From NCBI GenBank assembly GCA_947627445.1, contig CANQWA010000029.1, forward strand, positions 1 to 33,185: a DNA stretch of 33,185 nt, read 5' to 3'. Shown piece by piece: positions 1-7,546 of the stretch (positions are counted from its first letter, which is position 1; each line of letters starts with the position of its first letter). The position numbers and the translations under genes were made by a program. Origin of the DNA: an uncultured Ruminococcus sp. (GTDB lineage Bacteria > Bacillota > Clostridia > Oscillospirales > Ruminococcaceae). The notes beneath the pieces are model-generated. The model was not told the DNA's origin and searched no databases. It saw only the letters and a program-made list of their open reading frames with translations.

Positions 1-435
1 ACCGCAATTGTCGGTGGATGGGACTCCGCACTGGTCACGCTTTTGATTTTCATGGGCGTGGACTATGTGACCGGAGTAGTCACGTCGGCAATGGGAAAAT
101 CCAAGCACAGTGAAAACGGAGGACTCAGCAGTCAGGCAGGATGGCTTGGACTTGCTAAGAAATTCTGCGTACTGCTCATGATCGTGGTATCTGTGCGCAT
201 TGATATTCTGCTCGGCACAACATATATCCGTGATGCCGTTTGCATCGGATTTTGTGTGAATGAATTGCTTTCCATTGTCGAGAATTCAAGCCTCATGGGT
301 ACGCCTTATCCGAAGCCGATCCTGAAAGCAATTGATGTATTGCAGAAAAAGGTAGGTCGTAAGGAAGATGAAACCATTGATGCGCTTGAGGAAACGTTGA
401 AAGAGGATGATGAAAATGGCAGTGAAGACGTATAA
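1..435 (+). CDS. Phage holin, Phage_holin_4_1 / toxin-secretion holin family (5' end cut by window)
   Basis: Small membrane protein expected to form the lesion that releases the endolysin during phage lysis. The frame is open from base 1, with codons for TAIVGGWDSALVTLLIF before the first ATG at 43, so the real start lies upstream and the window shows 144 residues. Visible features are a first hydrophobic helix, the family-typical MGVDYVTG loop, a second hydrophobic segment around KFCVLLMIVVSVRIDILLG, a third around CIGFCVNELLSIVEN, and a charged acidic tail (DEETIDALEET-like). The last 20 bases overlap the endolysin start, which is the usual lysis-cassette coupling. The family assignment is from motif recognition and the lysin neighbour. 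Confidence 0.85.
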   Translation, partial: TAIVGGWDSALVTLLIFMGVDYVTGVVTSAMGKSKHSENGGLSSQAGWLGLAKKFCVLLMIVVSVRIDILLGTTYIRDAVCIGFCVNELLSIVENSSLMGTPYPKPILKAIDVLQKKVGRKEDETIDALEETLKEDDENGSEDV

Positions 436-1609
436 ATTCAATGACATCACGCAGCTTTCCCCGCATTTCAATGTAAAGGAATTCAAATGCAAATGCGGCG
501 GTTCACATGATATTTTGATTTCAGATGAATTGGTAGACAAACTCGAAAAATTGTATGCCAATTTGAACTGCTCGAAAATCATCATTACAAGCGGTTATCG
601 CTGTGCCGCACATGACAAAAATGTGGGCGGTTCCGGAACAGGTCAGCATACAAAAGGCAACGCCGCTGATACCTGCTGCTATGGGCAGGATGGTCAGCCG
701 ATTTCCAGTAAAACTGTCTGTTGTGCAGCGCAAGATATCGGTTTTAGCGGCATCGCAAATATTAACACATCGTATCAGTATACCCATGTGGACGTACGTT
801 CCGGCAGTAAGTGGTACGGCGATGAAACGAAGGGAAACAGCTCTGTAACGAGCGATTTCTACACATATTTTGGCACAAAAAAGGAGAGCGATAGTATGGA
901 AATGAAAGGCATTGATGTAAGCGTTCACAACGGAACAATTGACTGGAACAAGGTCAAGGCGGCGGGCATTCAGTTTGCCATTCTCCGTGCAGGATACGGC
1001 AGAGTAGCAACCCAGAAAGACGGAAAGTTTGAAGAAAATTACAAGAATGCAAAAGCCGCAGGAATCCCAGTCGGAGCGTACTGGTATTCTTATGCCGTTA
1101 CTCCCGATGAGGCGAGACTGGAAGCGCAGGTCTGTCTTGAAATTCTCAAAGGGAAACAATTTGAATTTCCCATTTTCTTTGATCAGGAAGAAAAGAAAAC
1201 ACTTGATACCGGAAAGGCAAACTGCTCCGCCATGATCCGTGCATTCTGCGAGGTTCTCGAAAAGGCAGGCTATTGGGTAGGGCTTTATACAAGCCGTTCC
1301 TGCCTGTCCACGCATATTGAGGACGACATCAAAACACGTTATGCGATCTGGGCAGCAGAATGGGCAAGCAAGCTGAATTATTCCGGTTCTGTTGGCATCT
1401 GGCAGCACTCCGAGAAAGGCAGCGTGGACGGTATCTCCGGCAATGTTGATCTGGACATTGGGTACAAGGATTATCCGTCTATGATCAAGGCAAAGGGACT
1501 CAACGGCTATGGGCAGCCGAATCCGCCTGTGCCTGACACCGATGACGGCATTATCGTTGAGGTCACGATTGACGGGGAGAAATACAGCGGAAAACTGAAT
1601 AAGGCATAA
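416..1609 (+). CDS. Phage endolysin: M15 peptidase domain plus GH25 muramidase domain
   Basis: Peptidoglycan hydrolase of 397 residues with two different catalytic domains. Residues about 5-130 are a zinc D,D-peptidase of the M15 type: the zinc-ligand motif is seen as SGYRCAAHD followed by QHTKGNAAD, and the last ligand as THVD. Residues about 160-360 are a glycosyl hydrolase family 25 lysozyme: GIDVSVHNGTIDW at its start, the acidic pair in FFDQEE and a late IWQHS strand. The final ~35 residues follow a Pro-rich linker (PNPPVPDTDDG) and may be a short wall-binding tail. ATG codons occur at 407, 410 and 416. AAGAGG at 401-406 gives a good 9-base spacing only for 416, so that start was chosen. 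It overlaps the holin gene and ends just before a terminator. Confidence 0.88.
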   Translation: MAVKTYKFNDITQLSPHFNVKEFKCKCGGSHDILISDELVDKLEKLYANLNCSKIIITSGYRCAAHDKNVGGSGTGQHTKGNAADTCCYGQDGQPISSKTVCCAAQDIGFSGIANINTSYQYTHVDVRSGSKWYGDETKGNSSVTSDFYTYFGTKKESDSMEMKGIDVSVHNGTIDWNKVKAAGIQFAILRAGYGRVATQKDGKFEENYKNAKAAGIPVGAYWYSYAVTPDEARLEAQVCLEILKGKQFEFPIFFDQEEKKTLDTGKANCSAMIRAFCEVLEKAGYWVGLYTSRSCLSTHIEDDIKTRYAIWAAEWASKLNYSGSVGIWQHSEKGSVDGISGNVDLDIGYKDYPSMIKAKGLNGYGQPNPPVPDTDDGIIVEVTIDGEKYSGKLNKA

Positions 1610-1615
1610 CAGCAG

Positions 1616-1654
1616 CGCCCGTCGGGATTTTTTTCTCGGCGGGCGTATTTTTTT
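1616..1654 (+). terminator. Rho-independent terminator of the lysis genes
   Basis: An 8-bp GC-rich stem (CGCCCGTC at 1616-1623 with GGCGGGCG at 1638-1645, one G-U pair) is followed by a T-rich tract. It starts 7 bases after the endolysin stop codon. Confidence 0.85.
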
Positions 1655-1728
1655 CGTCCAAATGCACCTCGATTCTGTAGTGGTATATGAAGGGATTGAC
1701 TTTTCCGGCTATCAATAGGAGGTGCGAT

Positions 1729-1920
1729 ATGGAACAGCAGAAAATCATTGATGAGATCAATTATCACAAGGCACAGGCAATCACAGAATTGCTCTACGCC
1801 AGCGGTATGATTACAGTTGTCGAGTATGACAAATTATCGGAATTAAACCGCAAATCTTTCTCTCCGCTATACGCGGACTTATTACCGAAAACGCTTGATA
1901 AATCATCGGTTCAGAGTTAA
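1729..1920 (+). CDS. Small SHOCT-like prophage protein upstream of the recombinases
   Basis: A 63-residue acidic/basic helical protein. ATG at 1729 is preceded by a near-perfect AGGAGGT at 1717-1723, so this start is preferred to an in-frame ATG at 1687 that has no ribosome site. The sequence reads as two helices around a turn (ELLYASGMITVVEYDKLSEL), which resembles the SHOCT fold (…G-hydrophobic-I-T-x-x-E-Y/F…). The NYHKAQAITELL helix is typical of small proteins often found just before large serine recombinases in Clostridia. The function is not known. Its fixed position suggests an accessory role in recombination, such as a directionality factor or DNA binding, but that is inference. Confidence 0.65.
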   Translation: MEQQKIIDEINYHKAQAITELLYASGMITVVEYDKLSELNRKSFSPLYADLLPKTLDKSSVQS

Positions 1921-1950
1921 TATTGTATACTGACAAAGGAGGGACAACCA

Positions 1951-3498
1951 TTGAAAATCAAAAAAATTGAAGCCCAGCCTGCTGTGGTGAAAAAGCTCCG
2001 GGTGGCTGCCTACTGCCGAGTCAGTACCGAGAATGAAGACCAGAAGGAAAGTCTGGAAGCACAGCGAGAGCATTACGAGTCATGGATCAGGATGCATGAT
2101 GACTGGGAATGCGCAGGTGTTTTCTATGATTTTGGCATCAGCGGCACAAAGGCTGATGCCCGTGAAGGCTTGCAGGCGCTTTTGTACGCCTGCCGCACCG
2201 GAAGCGTCGATTATGTGCTGACAAAATCCATCAGCCGCTTTTCCCGAAACACATCCGACTGCCTGTCGCTGGTACGTGAGCTGCTTTCATATAATATCCC
2301 GATCTACTTTGAAAAGGAGAACATTGACACCGGGAGCATGGAAAGCGAGCTGATTCTGTCAGTTCTCAGCAGCATGGCACAGAGCGAATCCGAGTCCATT
2401 TCCAAGAATGTGAAGTGGTCGGTGAAAAAGCGAATGGAAGAAGGCACCTTTGTTTTCGGCTATCTTCCATACGGCTACACAAAGGACGCAGCCGGAAACA
2501 TGGTCATTGATCCGGTCGAGAGTGAGATCGTCAGGCTGATTTTTGATCTGGCGTTGAACGGTATGGGGACATACAAGATCGCTCAGTTGCTCGACAGACG
2601 GAATGTTCCAACCCGCAAGGGCGGCAAATGGTCAGGCTCAACGGTCAAGGGTATTCTTGTGAACGAGAAATACTACGGCGCTGCTGCTTTTCAGAAAACC
2701 TATACCGACAGCAACTTCCGGCGTCATAACAATCATGGTGAGGTCGATAGCTTCATAGCAGAAGACCACCATGAAGCGATTATCAGCAAGGAGGATTTTG
2801 ACCGGGTACAGGTCATGATACAGAAGCACATTGATGAACATGGCATCGTAAAGGATATGGGAAAGTACCATAACAAATATCCTTTTTCCGGCATCATCAT
2901 CTGCGGTGAGTGCGGCGGCAAGTTCAAGCGGCAGACGCAGAGCGGCGGTATCGCATGGGCTTGCTCAACACACCTTTATAATAAAGATGCCTGTTCCATG
3001 ATGTTTATCAAGGATGAAGCGATAAAGGCAGCCTTTGTAACGATGATGAACAAGCTGATCTTTGGCTGCAAGCAGGTTCTCGCTCCTTATTACGATGCGC
3101 TCCGCCTTGCCGATACGGACGAGAATCTGCAAGGGATACTGGATCTGAAAAATGAATTGCAGCGGAACAGTGACCGGAAGAACGATCTGCGGAAGCTGCG
3201 TGTCAAGGGCTTCCTTGATGCGGCGATGTACAATCAGGAGCTGAGGCGCGTCGAAATGGAGAGCGAGGAAATCCGCGCTAAAATGAAATGCATCGACAGA
3301 GCCGGAGAGAACGGCGATATCAAGGAAACGAAAAAGCTCCTGCGCTTTGCTGAATCGGCAGAAATGCTCACAGAGTTCAGCGACGACCTGTTCACCGAAT
3401 ACGTTGACAGCATCATTGTATACACCAGAACCTGCATCGGCTTCCGGCTGAGATGCGGGCTGACATTGAAGGAGGAAGTATGTACGGGTACAAGATAG
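1951..3498 (+). CDS. Large serine recombinase 1 (site-specific integrase)
   Basis: A 515-residue serine integrase, within the usual 450-600 range of the family. Residues about 16-155 are the resolvase catalytic domain with the nucleophile Ser25 in [10 protein letters not shown], plus SISRFSRNTSD and the long E helix region. Residues about 170-280 form the Recombinase domain (FGYLPYGYTKD, then WSGSTVKGILVNEKYYG). A zinc ribbon follows (CGECGGKF near residue 320, further Cys near 337 and 347). A coiled coil at about 385-465 (ELQRNSDRKNDLRKL) is the part that controls synapsis and direction in serine integrases. The start is TTG at 1951, chosen for the strong AAAGGAGGG at 1935-1943. Its 3' end overlaps the next gene by 19 bases. 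It is first of a coupled three-gene recombinase set. Confidence 0.93.
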   Translation: MKIKKIEAQPAVVKKLRVAAYCRVSTENEDQKESLEAQREHYESWIRMHDDWECAGVFYDFGISGTKADAREGLQALLYACRTGSVDYVLTKSISRFSRNTSDCLSLVRELLSYNIPIYFEKENIDTGSMESELILSVLSSMAQSESESISKNVKWSVKKRMEEGTFVFGYLPYGYTKDAAGNMVIDPVESEIVRLIFDLALNGMGTYKIAQLLDRRNVPTRKGGKWSGSTVKGILVNEKYYGAAAFQKTYTDSNFRRHNNHGEVDSFIAEDHHEAIISKEDFDRVQVMIQKHIDEHGIVKDMGKYHNKYPFSGIIICGECGGKFKRQTQSGGIAWACSTHLYNKDACSMMFIKDEAIKAAFVTMMNKLIFGCKQVLAPYYDALRLADTDENLQGILDLKNELQRNSDRKNDLRKLRVKGFLDAAMYNQELRRVEMESEEIRAKMKCIDRAGENGDIKETKKLLRFAESAEMLTEFSDDLFTEYVDSIIVYTRTCIGFRLRCGLTLKEEVCTGTR

Positions 3499-3872
3499 TG
3501 GACGGCAAAGTAATCGTTGACGAGCAGGAAGCAGCAGTTGTTATAAACATCTTCAACGGGTATCTTTCCGGCATGAGCCTGCGGGATGCTGCCGTGAATG
3601 CAGGCAGACCGATGGTTCACAGCATGGTGAAGCGCATCATCAGTAACTTCTGCTATGTCGGCGATGACTTCTATCCTGCGATTGTCAGCCGCCAGACGTT
3701 TGCGAGAGCGAACGCGGAACTGATACGCAGGTCGGAAAAGCATGGCGGCAAGAAGCGCCTGCAAATGCCGCCAGTCTATACGGAGTTTGATATTTCAGAG
3801 CCGGAGATGCATTTTGACGATCCGATAAAACAAGCCGAATACATCTACAGTCTGATCGGGGTGAGGAAATGA
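3480..3872 (+). CDS. Recombinase-domain-only protein lacking the serine catalytic domain
   Basis: A 130-residue protein that aligns by eye to only the Recombinase (DNA-binding) domain of serine integrases. It starts [20 protein letters not shown], continues [17 protein letters not shown], then [16 protein letters not shown] and [16 protein letters not shown]. There is no resolvase domain, no YCRVS nucleophile motif, no zinc ribbon and no coiled coil. ATG at 3480 has AAGGAGG at 3469-3475. It overlaps the upstream gene by 19 bases, and its stop overlaps the next start (ATGA at 3869-3872), so the three genes are likely translated as a coupled set. Clean frame and ribosome site argue against a simple pseudogene. 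It may be an accessory DNA-binding subunit; this is inferred. Confidence 0.8.
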   Translation: MYGYKIVDGKVIVDEQEAAVVINIFNGYLSGMSLRDAAVNAGRPMVHSMVKRIISNFCYVGDDFYPAIVSRQTFARANAELIRRSEKHGGKKRLQMPPVYTEFDISEPEMHFDDPIKQAEYIYSLIGVRK

Positions 3873-5422
3873 ATGTTATAAAAATACCTGCCAAACCGCA
3901 GAAGGGCAATAATGCGGCGAAGGAAGAAGTCAAGAAGCTGCGTGTTGCTGCCTATTGCCGTGTATCGACGGACAACGAGGAACAGGCTACCAGCTACGAA
4001 ACACAGATCGAGCATTATACTGAATTTATCAATAAGAATCCGGAATGGGAACTTGTCAGGGTGTATGCCGATGACGGCATTAGTGCGACCTCGACCAAAG
4101 GCAGAGAGCAGTTCAATGCCATGATCGAGGACTGCAAGAAGGGCTTGATCGACATGATTTTCACGAAGTCGATCAGCCGATTTGCACGAAATACCGTTGA
4201 CTGCCTGAACTACATCCGAATGCTCAAGGAGATGAATATTCCGGTATTCTTCGAGAAGGAGTCCATAAACACGATGGACTCGAAGGGAGAAGTCCTCCTG
4301 ACCATTATGGCATCGTTGGCACAGCAGGAATCGGAATCACTCAGCCAGAACGTCAAGATCGGTGTGCAGTACCGCTTCCAGCAGGGGAAAGTGATGGTCA
4401 ATGCCCGCCGCTTTCTCGGCTACGACAAGGACGATGAAGGACACCTGATCATCAATCCGGAACAGGCGGAAATCGTCAAGCGTATCTTCCGGGAGTACCT
4501 TGAGGGCGCGAGCTGCAAAAAGATCGCTCAGGGACTGCAGCGTGACGGTATTCCGAATGCACGCGGAAGCACAAAATGGCATGATAACAGCATACGCCTG
4601 ATTCTCGGAAATGAGAAGTATATGGGCGATGCGCTCCTGCAAAAGACCTATACCGTGGACTGCCTCAGTAAAAAGCGGGTAAAGAACTCCGGCATTGTTC
4701 CGCAATACTATGTCGAGGATGACCACGAAGCTATTATATCGAAAGAGACATTCCTGATGGTGCAGGAAGAAATGGCACGACGAGCGAGAACGCAGCTCCC
4801 GTTCGGCGGAAAGAAGGGATATAGCGCTAACCACGCATTCTCGCAGATAATCTTCTGCGCCGGATGCGGAGAGCAGTTCCGCAGAATACACTGGAACAAC
4901 CGTGGCAAGAAGTCGGTCGTCTGGCGCTGCGTCACACGATTGAAGGAGAAGGACAAGTGCCGTGCCAGAACCGTCAGCGAGGAAACCTTAAAGGTAGCCT
5001 TCCTTGAAGCCCTCAACGAGATGGTCTGCGACAGCGACACCTACCTGAACAGGCTCCGGGAGAACCTTGAAGCTGCGATCAATTCGGCTAATCCCATGTC
5101 GGCGGAAGCCCTCTCAGCAAAAATGGCTGAACTGCAGCGGGAGCTGATCAACCGGACGGAGCGCCGGGAGAACTACGATGACATCACCGAGGAAATCCTG
5201 CGCCTGCGTGAGCTGCAGGAGCAGAAAGGCATGGACGACGCTACGCAGAAGGAACACACGAAACGCATTAAAGAGCTTCAGAAATTCATCCAGTCTCAGC
5301 CGAATGAGATCACGGAGTTTGATGATTCTCTGGTGAAGAAGCTGCTGGAAAAAGTGACCGTCCACGACGACTACTTGGAGTTCCGCTTCAAATCAGGCGT
5401 GACGATCAGTATTGAAATGTGA
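3869..5422 (+). CDS. Large serine recombinase 2 (site-specific integrase)
   Basis: A 517-residue serine integrase related to but distinct from the first one. It has the catalytic domain at about 24-165 with nucleophile Ser33 in [10 protein letters not shown] and [11 protein letters not shown]. The Recombinase domain spans about 175-290 ([20 protein letters not shown], then [18 protein letters not shown]). The zinc ribbon is [10 protein letters not shown] near 329 with WRCVTR and KDKCRA. A long coiled coil at about 400-480 contains [15 protein letters not shown]. Its ATG overlaps the stop of the middle protein by ATGA. A strong terminator follows the gene. Two full-length catalytic recombinases with a non-catalytic protein between them suggest heteromeric action or two partner sites, which is inference. 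Confidence 0.93.
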   Translation: MNVIKIPAKPQKGNNAAKEEVKKLRVAAYCRVSTDNEEQATSYETQIEHYTEFINKNPEWELVRVYADDGISATSTKGREQFNAMIEDCKKGLIDMIFTKSISRFARNTVDCLNYIRMLKEMNIPVFFEKESINTMDSKGEVLLTIMASLAQQESESLSQNVKIGVQYRFQQGKVMVNARRFLGYDKDDEGHLIINPEQAEIVKRIFREYLEGASCKKIAQGLQRDGIPNARGSTKWHDNSIRLILGNEKYMGDALLQKTYTVDCLSKKRVKNSGIVPQYYVEDDHEAIISKETFLMVQEEMARRARTQLPFGGKKGYSANHAFSQIIFCAGCGEQFRRIHWNNRGKKSVVWRCVTRLKEKDKCRARTVSEETLKVAFLEALNEMVCDSDTYLNRLRENLEAAINSANPMSAEALSAKMAELQRELINRTERRENYDDITEEILRLRELQEQKGMDDATQKEHTKRIKELQKFIQSQPNEITEFDDSLVKKLLEKVTVHDDYLEFRFKSGVTISIEM

Positions 5423-5434
5423 ATAAATATGAGC

Positions 5435-5477
5435 AACCCCGCATCACTGGCGTTCAGTGGTGCGGGGGTTATTATTT
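5435..5477 (+). terminator. Terminator after the recombinase trio
   Basis: A long hairpin pairs AACCCCGCATCACTG (5435-5449) with CAGTGGTGCGGGGGTT (5455-5470), with one bulge and one G-U pair, followed by ATTATTTTAA. It begins 12 bases after the recombinase 2 stop and abuts the convergent gene's stop. Confidence 0.8.
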
Positions 5478-5938
5478 TAATCCATAATTGTGAATCCGTA
5501 TTTATCTTTGTAAAGAGCGCTGATTTCTGCGAGCCGTTCCATGCAGTTTTCTTCACTGCCAATCAGGAAAGCCTTTCTGTGCATCAGCTCTGTCACGTTT
5601 CGACGAATTCCATCTTTCAGAAGCGGGATCAGTCTTTCACTGTCTATCGAAAAACTCGCTGTTTTGTTTTCTTCACAGATAATACAATCCTCAAAATACG
5701 CCGCACCAAGAAAAACATCATCAGCATTTCCCGAAAACAATGTCCGCAAAGCCTCCTGAAAAAAGAGTTTACAGCCTGCATTCCGATAAATATGGTCTCT
5801 CAAAACGGCATATGTTTCAGTTGGTACATTTAATTGCTGCGGTTCAAACTGCGATCTGTATTCTCTGGGAAGAGGATAAGTCCCTCTCATCAGCTTCAGA
5901 ATCTCATTGATATCGAACAGGTTGATGCTTTCTGGCAT
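5477..5938 (-). CDS. Hypothetical protein, 153 residues, at the element boundary
   Basis: Not recognised. The gene is intact: ATG at 5938 is preceded on the minus strand by AAAGGAG with 8-base spacing, and it ends convergently against the recombinase terminator. The protein is soluble, with no signal peptide or membrane segment. It seems mixed helix/strand with Cys at CKLF, EDCIICEEN and ENCMERL. Opposite orientation to the recombinases and the position between them and the host operon make it either a cargo gene of the mobile element or the first host gene after it. The sequence does not decide between these. Confidence 0.6.
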   Translation of the reverse strand: MPESINLFDINEILKLMRGTYPLPREYRSQFEPQQLNVPTETYAVLRDHIYRNAGCKLFFQEALRTLFSGNADDVFLGAAYFEDCIICEENKTASFSIDSERLIPLLKDGIRRNVTELMHRKAFLIGSEENCMERLAEISALYKDKYGFTIMD

Positions 5939-6001
5939 AACAGTTACTCCTTTCCGCCTGCATTACTACGGATTTATTCCCACTTTGTACATTTTGACGA
6001 A

Positions 6002-6147
6002 TGACAACCAATCTACGAAGTATCGAACCCTCTGTTATCCAATCTGCGCACTAACCTCACTGAGCAGATTGGTTGTCAGGCGTTTTTAGTTCGTAGATGT
6101 TTTTCCAAATACAGTAAAAAGCAGGTTAGGGTTGACTTCGCAGATTG
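6002..6147. repeat. Cluster of nested inverted and direct repeats (candidate recombinase-binding or attachment region)
   Basis: The perfect 13-bp inverted repeat TGACAACCAATCT (6002-6014) / AGATTGGTTGTCA (6066-6078) overlaps a second perfect pair, ATCTACGAA (6011-6019) / TTCGTAGAT (6090-6098). A third, AATCTGC (6041-6047) / GCAGATT (6064-6070), lies inside. CCAATCTACG (6008-6017) recurs as CCAATCTGCG (6039-6048). A minus-strand copy of CAATCTGCGAAGT..AACCCT lies at about 6130-6147. The pairs cannot all form at once. Position beside two serine integrases suggests binding sites for a dimeric recombinase or the att junction, but this is inferred. Confidence 0.6.
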
Positions 6148-6159
6148 ACTGTATAGCCG

Positions 6160-6180
6160 AAAACTGCCGTAAAATCGGCA
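6160..6180 (-). terminator. Possible weak terminator of the recJ-rlmD operon
   Basis: On the minus strand, TGCCG-ATTTTA-CGGCA (6180-6165) is followed by GTTTT directly after the rlmD stop codon. The stem is only 5 bp, so this is tentative. Confidence 0.35.
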
Positions 6181-6183
6181 CTT

Positions 6184-7539
6184 TTACGCCTTGCCCCTTG
6201 ACATCAATACTACGCACTCAACGTGCCCGGTTTCCGGAAACAAATCCACCGCCTGCACCACTTTCACCTCATATCCCTTTTGTTCCAACAAAGCGCAGTC
6301 CCTTGCTGCAGTCGCAGGATTACAGGAAATCATCACGATCCTTTTCGGCTGCATCCGTACCATCGCATGAATCGCCGTCTCATCGCACCCTTTTCTAGGC
6401 GGATCAACGATGATAACATGAGGAATTTCGCCATTTTTTTCCAGCTGCTCTGCGATCGCACCAGCATCGCCGCAAAAAAATCTGGCATTCGCAATGCCTT
6501 TTCTCTGGGCATTCTGTCTTGCGTTTTCTACAGCCTCAGGAACAATTTCAACACCGATCAATTCTTGTACATCATCCGCCATAGATAATCCAATTGTACC
6601 AGTACCACAAAAAAGATCCAGCAACCGTTCTTTTCCGGTCAACTGCGCAAATTTCTTTGCAACACCGTACAGCCGCTCTGCCTGAGGCGTATTCACCTGA
6701 TAAAACGATTCTGGCGAAAGCTCTACCTGCACGTCGCACATGGTATCCCGAATCACACTTTCACCCCATAGTGTTTTCGTTTTGCTTCCAAGGATCACAT
6801 TGGTTTTCGGCGGATTTACATTCATACAAATACTTTTGATTTGTACAAACTTTTTTGTCAGCTGCTGTACCATAGGCATCAGCTTCTTCGCGATATCTTG
6901 CCGGACAATCAGACAAACCATGATTTCCCCGGAATGTTCACCGCACCGCAGATACAAATGCCGTAAATCACCAGTGCCATTGGATTCATCATAAACCGAA
7001 ACCGTTCCGGTCTGTACAAATGCCAGCACTTCCTCAGCAATTTTTCCAAAAATCTCTGGCTGAAGCAAACAGTCTGTCACCGGAATAATCCGGTGACTTC
7101 TTCTGGCAAAAAATCCGATTACCGGTTTTCCATTGTGATCCAGCGCAAAAGGATATTGGGCCTTATTCCGATATCTGGTCCGCTTTTCACATCCCAATAT
7201 CGGCAAAAACTCCGGTGAAAGCTTTCCGATACGAGTAAAAGCATCATAAACCGCTTTTTCCTTGACGCGAAGCTCCGCATCATAACGAATGTGCTGGAAT
7301 ACACATCCGCCGCAGCTTTTTTTGGAACATGCAGCCTCCATCCGATCGAGAGACGGCTTTAGAGTTTGTATTACAATACCAAATGCATAATGTTTCAATA
7401 TCTTGACAATTTTCACCTGGATTACATCGCCTACAGCCGTATCAGGCACGAATACTGTCATATTCCCGATTCGGCATACACCGTTTCCGTCGATAGTCAG
7501 ATCTATGATTTCCGCTTCAAAAATTTCATTTTTTTTCAA
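6184..7539 (-). CDS. rlmD: 23S rRNA (uracil-5-)-methyltransferase RlmD/RlmCD type
   Basis: SAM-dependent enzyme that makes 5-methyluridine in 23S rRNA. It has 451 residues, normal for the RumA/TrmA family. Residues 1-60 are a TRAM RNA-binding domain (IIDLTIDGNGVCRIG). Cys71, Cys76 and Cys79 (CSKKSCGGC), with a later Cys in VTDCLL, fit the family's 4Fe-4S cluster. The SAM site is LLDLFCGTGTIGLS, the catalytic loop is VIIVDPPRKGCD, and the nucleophile Cys is in MISCNPATAARD. In Gram-positives a single RlmCD can modify both U747 and U1939, so the exact target is uncertain. Last gene of the recJ operon, starting 7 bases after hemZ. Confidence 0.92.
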   Translation of the reverse strand: MKKNEIFEAEIIDLTIDGNGVCRIGNMTVFVPDTAVGDVIQVKIVKILKHYAFGIVIQTLKPSLDRMEAACSKKSCGGCVFQHIRYDAELRVKEKAVYDAFTRIGKLSPEFLPILGCEKRTRYRNKAQYPFALDHNGKPVIGFFARRSHRIIPVTDCLLQPEIFGKIAEEVLAFVQTGTVSVYDESNGTGDLRHLYLRCGEHSGEIMVCLIVRQDIAKKLMPMVQQLTKKFVQIKSICMNVNPPKTNVILGSKTKTLWGESVIRDTMCDVQVELSPESFYQVNTPQAERLYGVAKKFAQLTGKERLLDLFCGTGTIGLSMADDVQELIGVEIVPEAVENARQNAQRKGIANARFFCGDAGAIAEQLEKNGEIPHVIIVDPPRKGCDETAIHAMVRMQPKRIVMISCNPATAARDCALLEQKGYEVKVVQAVDLFPETGHVECVVLMSRGKA

Positions 7540-7546
7540 TCTGTTA

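Noticed and set aside
521-1408. Long minus-strand open frame opposite the endolysin
   Set aside because: Composition is Cys/Ile-rich and unlike protein, with no ribosome site; the plus strand has two clear catalytic domains.
5423-6183. tRNA gene as the phage attachment site
   Set aside because: No tRNA cloverleaf or tRNA 3' end was found in this stretch.
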